The notes beneath the pieces are model-generated. The model was not told the DNA's origin, did not search any database, and saw only the letters and a program-made list of their open reading frames with translations. Below, one piece after another: positions 44,206 through 52,775 of a stretch of DNA of 64,000 bases (positions within the stretch are counted from its first letter, which is position 1; every line of letters starts with the position of its first letter). The stretch is from VXPQ01 sp964608315 (lineage in GTDB: Bacteria > Bacteroidota > Rhodothermia > Rhodothermales > VXPQ01): the NCBI GenBank assembly GCA_964608315.1, contig CAZSNF010000016.1, positions 1-64,000 of the forward strand, written 5' to 3'. Both the position numbers and the translations under genes were made by a program.

Positions 44206-45981
44206 ATGCGCTTTTTTCCCTTATTTCTCGTTCCGCTCCTTCTTGTCGCAGGATGCGCCGCTCCGTCCGCCGATGCGCCTTCGCCGCCGAATATCATCCT
44301 CGTCATTACGGACGATCAGGGGTACGGGGATTTCGGGTTTGCGGACAACCCGATTCTCCGGACGCCCCACCTCGACGAACTGGCTTCCGAGAGCATTCAG
44401 GTGAATCCGTTTTACGTCAGTCCGGTGTGCGCCCCTACGCGGGCGTCGCTTATGACGGGCCGGTACAACTACCGGACGCGCGTCGTCGATACCTGGGTGG
44501 GGCGGGCCATGATGGATCCGGATGAAATCACCGTGGCGGAATTGCTGCAGGAAGCAGGGTACGCCACGGGAATCTTCGGGAAATGGCATCTTGGGGACAA
44601 TTATCCCGTGCGTCCGCAGGATCAGGGGTTCGAAGAGACGCTGGTGCACCGGGGCGGGGGAATCGGGCAGCCCTCGGATCCGCCCGGCGGGGAGGGGGCG
44701 TACACCGATCCGATCCTGTTGCGCAACGGCGAACTGGAGCAAATGACGGGATATTGCACCGACATTTATTTCGACGAGGCCCGGCAATGGATGGAGCGGG
44801 AGCATGCAGCGGGGCGGCCCTTCTTCGCCTACATTGCCTCCAATGCGCCTCATGGTCCCTATCACGATGTCCCGGAGGATCTGTACGCCTACTATTCGGG
44901 CGAAAATCTGGACCCCGCCGAATTTCCGCAGGAGGCCGGACACTCGTTGCCAGACGAGAACGATCCGGACCTCCTCGCTCGCATCTTTGCGATGATCGAC
45001 AACATCGACGACAACATGGGTCGCCTGACGACCTGGCTCGACGAGGCGGGACTGGCGGAGAACACGCTCGTCATGTTCATTGTGGACAATGGGCCGAACA
45101 CGCGCCGGTACGTGGCGGGCATGCAAGGCATGAAAGGGGAAGTATACGAAGGGGGCATTCGTTCGCCGCTCCTGGTGCGCTGGCCCGCGCAATTTGCCCC
45201 TGGACGCCTCGACGATCATATTGCGGCGCATATCGACCTGACGCCCACCATGCTCGATGCGGCGGGCGTGGCGTTGCCGGATGATCGCGTGATCGACGGG
45301 GAAAGTTTGTTGCCCGCCTTGCTTGGCGAAACGGTGGATCAGGGCGACCGCATGCTCGTGCTGCAATCGCACCGCGGCAATGCGCCGCAGCGATACCATC
45401 ATTTTTCCTTGCGCACCCCGCGCTGGAAACTGGTGAACAACAGCGGCTTTGGCCTGGAAGCGCTCCCGGAAGGGGAGCTGGCGTTCGAATTGTACGACAT
45501 GCTGGAGGATCCGTACGCCCTTTCAGACCTGGCCGCCGAACGTTCCGATATAGTGGAGGACCTGAAGGCGCGCTACGACGCCTGGTTCGACGATGTGAGC
45601 AGCGCCCGGCCCGACAACTATGCCCCGCCACGCATTCACATCGGTACGCCGCACGAAAATCCGACGATTCTTACCCGGCAGGACTGGCGCTTCATACAGG
45701 GCGGATGGCGCCGCAACGCGCAGGGATTCTGGCTGCTGGATAACCGGGGCGAAGGGACCTGGGACGCGCTGGTGCGGTTCGATCCTTCCGAGCAGCCGCT
45801 GACGGTGCGGCTACAGGCGGGAAACATGGCGTATTCCGTTGAGGCTGCTCCCGGCGAAGGCGTCGCGCGGTTCGAAGGCGTTGCATTCCCCCCGGGTCCG
45901 ATTCGACTTGAGGTTTCTCTGGAAGAACCGGATCTTGCGCGCGGCCCTCACCAGGTTGAAGTCACGCACCGTATCGACTGA
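44206..45981 (+). CDS. Sulfatase lipoprotein (S1), third copy
   Basis: The product has 591 residues. MRFFPLFLVPLLLVAGC is a lipoprotein signal with Cys17. The formylglycine motif is CAPTR beginning at Cys75, with ASLMTGR; IILVITDDQGYGDFG and MFIVDNGPNTRR are metal-binding strands, and IFGKWHLGDN is the second signature. After the sulfatase domain a C-terminal beta-rich extension of about 100 residues follows (LTRQDWRFIQGGWRRNAQGFW). It should be anchored in the envelope and act on sulfated glycans. The gene is led by R6, so its promoter must lie in or just past that element. Confidence 0.9.
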   Translation: MRFFPLFLVPLLLVAGCAAPSADAPSPPNIILVITDDQGYGDFGFADNPILRTPHLDELASESIQVNPFYVSPVCAPTRASLMTGRYNYRTRVVDTWVGRAMMDPDEITVAELLQEAGYATGIFGKWHLGDNYPVRPQDQGFEETLVHRGGGIGQPSDPPGGEGAYTDPILLRNGELEQMTGYCTDIYFDEARQWMEREHAAGRPFFAYIASNAPHGPYHDVPEDLYAYYSGENLDPAEFPQEAGHSLPDENDPDLLARIFAMIDNIDDNMGRLTTWLDEAGLAENTLVMFIVDNGPNTRRYVAGMQGMKGEVYEGGIRSPLLVRWPAQFAPGRLDDHIAAHIDLTPTMLDAAGVALPDDRVIDGESLLPALLGETVDQGDRMLVLQSHRGNAPQRYHHFSLRTPRWKLVNNSGFGLEALPEGELAFELYDMLEDPYALSDLAAERSDIVEDLKARYDAWFDDVSSARPDNYAPPRIHIGTPHENPTILTRQDWRFIQGGWRRNAQGFWLLDNRGEGTWDALVRFDPSEQPLTVRLQAGNMAYSVEAAPGEGVARFEGVAFPPGPIRLEVSLEEPDLARGPHQVEVTHRID

Positions 45982-46164
45982 TTCGACCGGGAAGGACCTT
46001 GTCCGCACAGCGTTTTCTTAACGTTCCCGCCTCTTTCCCGTCTGGCGTATCTTGCCGGGACCGCGAACGGATATCCGCGGCGGGACAAATAGTCGCCGTG
46101 CGGGTTTTTAATATCCGGGTTTGCCCGGTCGTTGCAGCCAGCCCGCATTGACTCGTATCCTCCC

Positions 46165-48633
46165 ATGCTCTCTGAACGCCCCGTTTACGTACACAAGTTT
46201 GGCGGCACCTCCGTGGCGACGGCGGAGCGTATTCGGCAGGTGGCCAGCCTCGTGCTGAACGAGGACTGCGACGGGCTTCGCATCGTTGTCGTATCGGCGC
46301 TGGGCGGCGTTACGGACACGCTGCTCGAAGCGATCGAACGGGCGATTGCGCGCGCCGGAAACCATGGCGAAATACTTCGGGACCTCGGGGTGCGGCATCT
46401 CGCCGTTGCGGATGCGGTGGCGAGCGATGCGGATCGGGATTCCCTGCGGGGCGCAGTGGAGGCCAGAATGCTGGAACTTACCGAACTCCTCGACGGCGTG
46501 TACTTGCTTCGGGAATGTACGGACCGGGCCCGCGACGCCGTGCTCGGCATTGGCGAGCAACTTTCTGCTCCGATCGTGGCGGCCGCTTTTCGCGCGGCGG
46601 GCCAGGGTGCGGAGGCCGTAGACGCCCGGGAATTCATTTGCACGGATGCTTCGTTCGGCGAGGCGAACGTGCTGTTCGACGAAACCGACGAACGGGTCCG
46701 CGCTCGCTTCGCTTCCTCGAACGAAGAAAATATTTTCGTTGCGACCGGATATGTCGGGTCCACGCTGCGCAAGGTATCGACTACGCTGGGCCGTTCGGGG
46801 AGCGATTATACGGCCACGATTATTGCGGGCGCGCTTGGGGCGGAGCGGGTTACGATCTGGACCGATGTAGACGGGGTGTTGTCTGCCGATCCCCGGCTGG
46901 CGCCAGAAGCGTTTGTGCTTCCCCGGCTTAGTTATCGGGAAGCGTCGGAACTGGCCTATTTCGGGGCGGAAGTGCTGCATTCCCGTACGATGCGCCCCTT
47001 GCTTCCCCGGAATATCCCGCTTTGCATCCGGAATACGCTGAATCCATCGGCGCCGGGCACCTTGATTTCAAAGGACACCACGACGATGGAGGGGCATGTC
47101 AAAGCCATTACCACGATCCGGGACGTGGCGGTGGTGATGCTGGAAGGAACCGGCCTTGTGGGGATACCCGGTATCTCCGCGCGCGCGCTCACGGCGCTGG
47201 CCGCCCGCAACATCAATGTATTTTTGATTGCCCAGGCCTCTTCGGAACAGAGTCTTTGCACGGTGGTTTCGGCGGAGAACGCCGAAATTTCCACGCGCCT
47301 GATTCGGGAAGAGTTCGAGCTTGAACTGGTTCGCGGCGATGTGGCCCGCGTGTTTTCTATTGGGCAATGCGCCATCGTATCCGTGGTGGGGGACAACATG
47401 CGCCAACGTCCGGGCCTGGCCGGACGCATGTTTTCCACGCTGGGGCGGGATGGCGTCAATGTGCTGGCTATTGCGCAGGGCGCTTCGGAAACGAACATTT
47501 CAGCGGTGGTCTCCGATGCGGAAGGCAAGCACGCCGTGCATGTGCTTCATGACGAATTCGCCCTGTTGCGGCACCGGGTGCACGTTTTTCTGATCGGCGC
47601 GGGCGTGGTGGGGCGAGCGTTGCTCAAAATGCTGGAGGATCAGCAGGAAACGCTTTTGCATGGACTCCGGCTGAATATCCACCTCGTGGGTTTGGCGAAT
47701 ACCCGGAAAATGGCCTGGAACGTGGGCGGCATTCCCTTTGCCGAGGCGCTTGATGCGCTCGAACAGGGCGAGCCGGGAGGCATCGACGCCGTGATGGATC
47801 AGCTCCGGGAAGGGCGGCTGCACCGGATGATGGTTATCGACGCCACGGCTTCCGAGGAAGTAGCGGCCCAGTATCCGGACCTGTTGTCTCGCTCCATATC
47901 GATCATCACGCCCAACAAGCGCGCCAATACGCAAGATCAGGCGTTCTACGAACAACTTTTGAGTACGGCGCATCGCCGCCAGGTTCCGTATCTCTACGAA
48001 ACGACGGTAGGGGCGGGGCTTCCGATCATTTCCACGTTGCGCGACCTGATTCGGAGCGGCGACCGGGTGATACGCATCGAAGGCGTTTTTTCGGGGACAT
48101 TGGCGTATATCTTCTACAGCATGGCGACGGGCATGAAGTTTTCCGAAGCGGTGCGCGCCGCCCGCCAGAAAGGATACACCGAGCCAGACCCGAGGGAAGA
48201 CTTGCAAGGCGAAGATGTGGCCCGCAAGATTCTTATTCTGGCCCGGGAGGCGGGGCTTCAGGTCGAACGCAGCGATATTTCGGTCGATTCGCTGGCGCCG
48301 CCTTCCTTGCGCGACATTCCGTTGCCTGAATTCATGGAGCGCCTCGTCGAACTGGACGACGCATGGCGGGAACGGATGGCGGAAGCTGCGGCTGCGGGAC
48401 AATGCTTGCAGTACATAGGCCGCATGGAGGAGGGACGGTTGGGCGTGCAAATTCGGCGTATTGAGCAGGATTCGCCTTTTTCGCGGCTCGACGGCAGCAA
48501 CAACATGGTGGTATATACCACGGAGCGATACCTTGACAATCCGCTGGTGGTGCAGGGTCCTGGCGCGGGTCCGCAGGTGACCGCCGCCGGCATTCTCGCC
48601 GATCTTATCAAGGCGGCGGAACTGGGGGCCTGA
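46165..48633 (+). CDS. thrA: Bifunctional aspartate kinase / homoserine dehydrogenase
   Basis: The product has 822 residues. The N-terminal aspartokinase domain (1-300) opens VYVHKFGGTSVATAERI; a pair of ACT domains follows (about 310-460, GLVGIPGISARALTALAARNINV); the homoserine dehydrogenase domain has the Rossmann loop LIGAGVVGRALLKML and ends with GAGLPIISTLRDLIRSGDRVIRIEGVFSGTLAYIF. It catalyses the first and third steps from aspartate to threonine and methionine, and the ACT domains predict feedback control by threonine. ATG 46165 was chosen; a TTG at 46132 would add eleven residues. dapB follows by 17 bases. Confidence 0.95.
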   Translation: MLSERPVYVHKFGGTSVATAERIRQVASLVLNEDCDGLRIVVVSALGGVTDTLLEAIERAIARAGNHGEILRDLGVRHLAVADAVASDADRDSLRGAVEARMLELTELLDGVYLLRECTDRARDAVLGIGEQLSAPIVAAAFRAAGQGAEAVDAREFICTDASFGEANVLFDETDERVRARFASSNEENIFVATGYVGSTLRKVSTTLGRSGSDYTATIIAGALGAERVTIWTDVDGVLSADPRLAPEAFVLPRLSYREASELAYFGAEVLHSRTMRPLLPRNIPLCIRNTLNPSAPGTLISKDTTTMEGHVKAITTIRDVAVVMLEGTGLVGIPGISARALTALAARNINVFLIAQASSEQSLCTVVSAENAEISTRLIREEFELELVRGDVARVFSIGQCAIVSVVGDNMRQRPGLAGRMFSTLGRDGVNVLAIAQGASETNISAVVSDAEGKHAVHVLHDEFALLRHRVHVFLIGAGVVGRALLKMLEDQQETLLHGLRLNIHLVGLANTRKMAWNVGGIPFAEALDALEQGEPGGIDAVMDQLREGRLHRMMVIDATASEEVAAQYPDLLSRSISIITPNKRANTQDQAFYEQLLSTAHRRQVPYLYETTVGAGLPIISTLRDLIRSGDRVIRIEGVFSGTLAYIFYSMATGMKFSEAVRAARQKGYTEPDPREDLQGEDVARKILILAREAGLQVERSDISVDSLAPPSLRDIPLPEFMERLVELDDAWRERMAEAAAAGQCLQYIGRMEEGRLGVQIRRIEQDSPFSRLDGSNNMVVYTTERYLDNPLVVQGPGAGPQVTAAGILADLIKAAELGA

Positions 48634-48650
48634 CGCTGGAGGGTACGACT

Positions 48651-49409
48651 ATGCGCATGGCATTGACCGGAATGGGACGGATGGGCGAGGCGGTAAGCAA
48701 ACTCGCTGCGGAGCGCGGACACGAGATCGCGGCCCGGTTCGACGAGTACATCGACCAATACCCGGCCCTCCCCGATTCGGCGGAGCGGCCCGCCGCGCTG
48801 GACGCCGCCGATGCGGTCATCGACTTTACGCTTCCCGATGCGGCGCTGAAGAATATCGAACGGTATTGCCGGTGGGGCATTCCCGCCGTGATCGGTACGA
48901 CCGGATGGTATGATCGCCTCGACGAGGCGAAAGCGCTGGCGGGCAAGCACGATGGCGCCATCCTCTATGCGCCGAACTTCTCCATCGGCGTGGCGTTGCT
49001 TGCGCGCGCCGTCCGTTCCGTCCTGCCGCTTTTGAATGCGTTGCCGGAATACGACATGGCAGTGCACGAAGCGCACCATACCGGCAAGGCGGACAGCCCG
49101 TCCGGCACGGCGCTCATGCTGGGCGATCTGATCCTGGACGGGATCGACAGGAAGCGGCATATGGCCCCGGAAACGCAACACGGGCGCATCGTCCCCCATG
49201 CGTTGCACGTAACCTCGTCCCGGCTGGGCGAAGTGGTCGGCAAACACGATATTTCCCTCGACAGTCCATTCGACAAACTGACGTTTTCGCACGAGGCCAA
49301 AAACCGGCGCGGTTTTGCTTTTGGCGCGGTGCGGGCCGCCGAATGGCTGCCGGGCCGAAAAGGATTTTTCACCCTCGACGATCTGCTGGACGAGTGGCTG
49401 GGCGCGTAA
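48651..49409 (+). CDS. dapB: 4-hydroxy-tetrahydrodipicolinate reductase
   Basis: This 252-residue NAD(P)H-dependent enzyme acts in lysine/diaminopimelate synthesis. The nucleotide loop is ALTGMGRMGEAV, and the family signature is visible as HEAHHTGKADSPSGTA, which includes the catalytic His-His and Lys. VIGTTGWYDR and APNFSIGVALL are further conserved blocks. It sits between thrA and dapA on one strand, so aspartokinase and the two first lysine-branch enzymes are together. An asd gene was not seen in the window. Confidence 0.95.
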   Translation: MRMALTGMGRMGEAVSKLAAERGHEIAARFDEYIDQYPALPDSAERPAALDAADAVIDFTLPDAALKNIERYCRWGIPAVIGTTGWYDRLDEAKALAGKHDGAILYAPNFSIGVALLARAVRSVLPLLNALPEYDMAVHEAHHTGKADSPSGTALMLGDLILDGIDRKRHMAPETQHGRIVPHALHVTSSRLGEVVGKHDISLDSPFDKLTFSHEAKNRRGFAFGAVRAAEWLPGRKGFFTLDDLLDEWLGA

Positions 49410-49487
49410 TGCGCGCAGGCGCATAGCGCGGCGAGCAGCCCGGCTCTTTTGTGCGCCGGACCTATTTCATGACACCCTGATACAGGC

Positions 49488-50384
49488 ATGAGCGATTTTC
49501 TTTTTACCGGCACGGGCGTTGCGCTCGTAACGCCGTTTACTCCGGATGGAGAACGCATTGATTACGAGGCGTTTCGTCGGCACGTGGACTGGCAGATTGC
49601 GGAGGGCGTGGAAGCGCTGGTCGTACTGGGCACGACGGGCGAGAACGCTACGATCTGGCCCGCCGAGCGCGAGCGACTGGTGTGCGCCGCCATAGAGCAT
49701 GTGGCGGGGCGCGTACCCGTCATTGTGGGCACGGGAAACAATTCCACAAGCGAGAGCATCGTCTTTTCAAGGCAGGCGCAAGCCGCCGGCGCCGACGGCC
49801 TGCTTGTGGTGGGGCCGTATTACAACAAACCGACGCAAGCCGGTTTCCAGGCCCACGTACAGGCTATCGCCGCCGCGGCGGATTGCCCGATCGTGCTGTA
49901 CAACGTACCGGGCCGCACCAGTTTCAATATTCTTCCGGAAACCATGCTGGCGCTGGCGCAGGAGGTGCCCTCGGTGGCGGGCGTCAAGGAAGCCTCGGGG
50001 AGCATTGCGCAGACAGGCGACTTGCTGGCGGGTCGCCCCGATCGTCTGGCGGTGTATTCCGGCGACGACGAAATGACGTTGCCGCTGGTCGCCATGGGCG
50101 GGGATGGCGTGATTTCGGTGGTGGCCAATGTGTTGCCAGCGGCGTTTTCGGCCCTGACCCGCGCTGCGCTGGCGGGCCGTTTCGAAGAGGCTCGCCAGGA
50201 GCATTTCCATTTGCTTGAGGCGATGCGGGCCTGTTTCTACGAGACGAACCCGATTCCCGTCAAAGCCATGCTGGCGGAAATGGGACGGATGGATGGCCGC
50301 CTGCGCTTGCCTCTGGTCGGGATTACGGACGAGACGCTTCCTCGCGTGGTCGGGGCGTTTCGCCCCCATCTCGGGATGCGCTGA
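49488..50384 (+). CDS. dapA: 4-hydroxy-tetrahydrodipicolinate synthase
   Basis: This 298-residue cytosolic TIM-barrel aldolase condenses pyruvate with aspartate semialdehyde. The Schiff-base lysine is K167 in VAGVKEASG, the catalytic Tyr138 is in YNVPGRT, and LGTTGENATIW is the conserved active-site loop. It lies 78 bases behind dapB. Its stop codon is inside the palindrome at 50373-50397, which therefore encodes the last residues (Gly-Met-Arg), just as R3 does for valS. Confidence 0.95.
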   Translation: MSDFLFTGTGVALVTPFTPDGERIDYEAFRRHVDWQIAEGVEALVVLGTTGENATIWPAERERLVCAAIEHVAGRVPVIVGTGNNSTSESIVFSRQAQAAGADGLLVVGPYYNKPTQAGFQAHVQAIAAAADCPIVLYNVPGRTSFNILPETMLALAQEVPSVAGVKEASGSIAQTGDLLAGRPDRLAVYSGDDEMTLPLVAMGGDGVISVVANVLPAAFSALTRAALAGRFEEARQEHFHLLEAMRACFYETNPIPVKAMLAEMGRMDGRLRLPLVGITDETLPRVVGAFRPHLGMR

Positions 50385-50397
50385 TCAGCGTGTCCCT
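50373..50397. repeat. Hairpin-only derivative of the repeat family at the dapA end
   Basis: GGGATGCGCTGATCAGCGTGTCCCT is a near-perfect palindrome with the centre CGCTGATCAGCG, matching the outer TIR arms (GGGATAC-CGCTGA type) fused without interior. It contains the dapA TGA stop and lies between dapA and the convergent mreD, where it could end transcription from both sides. Confidence 0.6.
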
Positions 50398-50411
50398 GGA
50401 CTGATTGCGCA

Positions 50412-50888
50412 TCAGCGCGTTCTTTTTGCGAAGAGCATGGCCACGCCGGCAAGGGCGGCGGTGTAGATGGAGGACCCGAGCCAGACGCCCGTTACGATGG
50501 ATATATTCTTCGTGCCGGCGCTCAGAGCGGTAAACACGGCGAACAGTCCGTTGTGCAACAGCGCTACGGCAAGGCTTCCGCCAAGAATGAACGAAGGAAT
50601 CATCGGGAGGATTTGTCGCTCGGTAGACTGGAAAAGTCCCATGAGAAAGCCCGTCAGCGTTTTCGCGAACATCTGAATGCCCCATGTTCCGTATAGGGCG
50701 TCCATCGCAAAACCGCTTGCAAATCCGGCAAGGGCTCCTTCCCGTCGCCCGAATTTCAACCCTGTCCAGGCTACGTAGAGCAGCACGGCGTCCGGCCAGG
50801 CGTTCCACAGCTGGAGTCGCCCCAGCGCCAACCATTGCGCGGCGACAATCAGCGCGCCGACGAGTATGCGGGAAAGGAACGGGGACAT
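50412..50888 (-). CDS. mreD: Rod shape-determining protein MreD
   Basis: The product has 158 residues and about five transmembrane helices with little extramembrane sequence, as in MreD. FASGFAMDALYGTWGIQMFAKTL is the conserved region (GFxxD...G). MreD works with MreB, MreC and RodA in lateral wall synthesis. Here it stands after dacB on the same strand, with 12 bases between them; mreB and mreC are not in the window. The gene ends just across the dapA hairpin. Confidence 0.8.
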   Translation of the reverse strand: MSPFLSRILVGALIVAAQWLALGRLQLWNAWPDAVLLYVAWTGLKFGRREGALAGFASGFAMDALYGTWGIQMFAKTLTGFLMGLFQSTERQILPMIPSFILGGSLAVALLHNGLFAVFTALSAGTKNISIVTGVWLGSSIYTAALAGVAMLFAKRTR

Positions 50889-50900
50889 GAAGGCGCCGGA

Positions 50901-52343
50901 TTACGATAACGAAGAAGAGGCGGCCAGCTCCATCACGATACGGTCGATCGTTTGCGTGATTCGGTAGGTCGATCCGGTGCAGTTGTTGGCGAAGATTGCA
51001 AAGGCCAGCGTTTGTCCGTCTTGCGTCGTAACGTAGCCGCTCAGGGTGCGCACGAACTGAAGGGAACCCGTCTTGGCCCGCACCGGCGTTCGGGCCAGCC
51101 GGTAGCGAAGCGTGGATCCGCGTTCTCCGCCTCGGGCGAGCGACGCCAGGAAGGCGTCGCGTTCTTCGTGGCCGTACATCCAGGTCAATACATGGCCCAT
51201 GGCGCGGGGGGTAATCATGTTCTTGCGCGACAATCCCGATCCGTCGCGAATGGAGATATGGCTGGTTTGGGTCCCGGCCTCGCTGAGTAATTGTTTGATG
51301 CGGTTCTCGGCTCCTTCTGCGGAGCCGTCGTACGCATAGGTTCGAAACACTTGCTCTGCATAGAAATTGTTGCTCTTCTTGTTGACGATGTTCAAAATGT
51401 CCAGCAAGGGGGGCGATACGCGCGCGAACAAGGGCTGCGCCCGGTCGTACCGGAAATTGACCAGGTCGTCTATGTCCGCTGGTTCGCCTTGCACGTCTAC
51501 GCCCGCTTCGCGCAGGTATCGCGTCAGGACCGCGGCGGTCAGGAGCGTCGGATTCGTCGCCGGGACGCCTATCGAGCCGCTATACGTGCGCGGGAGGCTT
51601 CCTTGCAGGGTAATGCGTTCGTTTCGGAAATCCCGGCGCGTGGTTATGGCGATGCCCCGCCGCCGATTGGCCGTCACCATCCGGTTCTGGAAATCCAGGA
51701 ATCCATCGGGCTGCATCGTCACTCGCGGGGGACGCCCCGGCGCGCTTGCCCGAATCCGGACCAGCACCACATTGTCGTTCCAGGCCAGGCCGCTGATGCT
51801 TACGCCTACCTCGCGGCTGGTGCTTGCGGTAACGAACTCGATATCCCATCCCTCGGCGTACGAACGATCGTCGAAAACATTGTCGTCGCCCACGACACGC
51901 CCTTCAATGCGCGTTACGCCCATGTCCGCCAGTTCCTGCGCCCATTTCCTGAGCGGATCCTCGCCAGAGACCTGTTTGCTTCCGAAGGTGGGGTCGCCCG
52001 ACCCGCGCAGCACAAGATTGCCTTTCAGTACGCTCCCTTCCGCCTGCCCGTCGAAATACAGCGCGGTACTGTACCGATAATCGCTTCCGAGGGCGTCAAG
52101 CGCCGCGGCGGTCGTAAAAATCTTTTGATTGGAGGCGGGCAAAAAAATGTTCGAGGCGTTGCGCTCGTACCATGTTTCGCCGGTTTCGACATGCTGTACG
52201 TACACGCCCCAGAGCGCGTTATTCGAGATGATTGCGTCAAGGCGGTCGGCGAGGTTCGCTGGCGGATCCGCAGGAGCCGTAGCGAATGCAAGCGCGGCGA
52301 GCGCGGCGACCGGGAGGGCGAGAAAGCGTTTCGTAGCAGGCAA
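50901..52343 (-). CDS. dacB: D-alanyl-D-alanine carboxypeptidase/endopeptidase (PBP4 type)
   Basis: This 480-residue periplasmic penicillin-binding protein has a signal peptide ending near ATAPADPP. The active-site serine is S71 in SNQK (the SxxK motif), followed by SNN (KKSNNFYAEQ, about residue 320) and KTG (RAKTGSLQF, about 425). The long insert between SxxK and SNN is typical of PBP4. It trims or cleaves peptidoglycan cross-links. It starts at 52343 and is followed closely by mreD, so the two wall genes are probably co-transcribed. Confidence 0.92.
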   Translation of the reverse strand: MPATKRFLALPVAALAALAFATAPADPPANLADRLDAIISNNALWGVYVQHVETGETWYERNASNIFLPASNQKIFTTAAALDALGSDYRYSTALYFDGQAEGSVLKGNLVLRGSGDPTFGSKQVSGEDPLRKWAQELADMGVTRIEGRVVGDDNVFDDRSYAEGWDIEFVTASTSREVGVSISGLAWNDNVVLVRIRASAPGRPPRVTMQPDGFLDFQNRMVTANRRRGIAITTRRDFRNERITLQGSLPRTYSGSIGVPATNPTLLTAAVLTRYLREAGVDVQGEPADIDDLVNFRYDRAQPLFARVSPPLLDILNIVNKKSNNFYAEQVFRTYAYDGSAEGAENRIKQLLSEAGTQTSHISIRDGSGLSRKNMITPRAMGHVLTWMYGHEERDAFLASLARGGERGSTLRYRLARTPVRAKTGSLQFVRTLSGYVTTQDGQTLAFAIFANNCTGSTYRITQTIDRIVMELAASSSLS

Positions 52344-52411
52344 TTTGATTTAAGGACTGGCAAAAGGGAGTCGGAAGAACATGGAACCTGAATGCGTCCG
52401 TCGGGTTCGTC

Positions 52412-52428
52412 TTGATCAGAGTATTTTT
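52412..52428 (-). repeat. Short relic of a repeat terminus upstream of dacB
   Basis: Read on the minus strand, AAAAATACTCTGATCAAG matches the left end of R4 (GGATACTCTGATCAAA) apart from the outermost bases. It stands alone between divergent dacB and the DUF3098 gene. It may be a decayed element. Confidence 0.4.
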
Positions 52429-52466
52429 GGCGATACGTTTCGATACGCATCCTGTTCATCGGATCC

Positions 52467-52742
52467 ATGGCAAGACCTACCGGACGACGTCGCGCGCCGC
52501 AGGCCCGCAAGCAGCGCCGCGGTACGCGCATGGTGTTTCGGCGAAAAAATTATTTGCTGCTTCTTCTGGGCATAGCGATGGTGGCGTCGGGATACGCCAT
52601 GATGCGCATCGAGAACGAGGTGGACGGATTCATTTCCCTGTACATAGCCCCGCTGATCATTCTGGGCGGTTATCTGGAGATCATCTGGGCTATTCTCGCG
52701 CGGACGACCGATAAGAAAAAATCCCGGCAGGCGGCTCCGTAA
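52467..52742 (+). CDS. DUF3098 small membrane protein
   Basis: The product has 91 residues. A strongly basic N-terminus (RRRAPQARKQRRGTR) precedes two transmembrane helices, RKNYLLLLLGIAMVASGYAMM and FISLYIAPLIILGGYLEIIWA, the arrangement of DUF3098 proteins, which are common in Bacteroidota. In other genomes it often neighbours cell-division or undecaprenol genes, which fits with dacB and mreD next door. It may act in the cell envelope, but the function is not known. Confidence 0.7.
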   Translation: MARPTGRRRAPQARKQRRGTRMVFRRKNYLLLLLGIAMVASGYAMMRIENEVDGFISLYIAPLIILGGYLEIIWAILARTTDKKKSRQAAP

Positions 52743-52775
52743 GCTGTTCCGCAAGAAATCGTTCGCTGCGTTGCT

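Noticed and set aside
45982..46164. Lysine or threonine riboswitch/leader before thrA
   Set aside because: No leader peptide rich in Thr/Ile and no recognisable lysine-riboswitch core was seen in the 183 bases.
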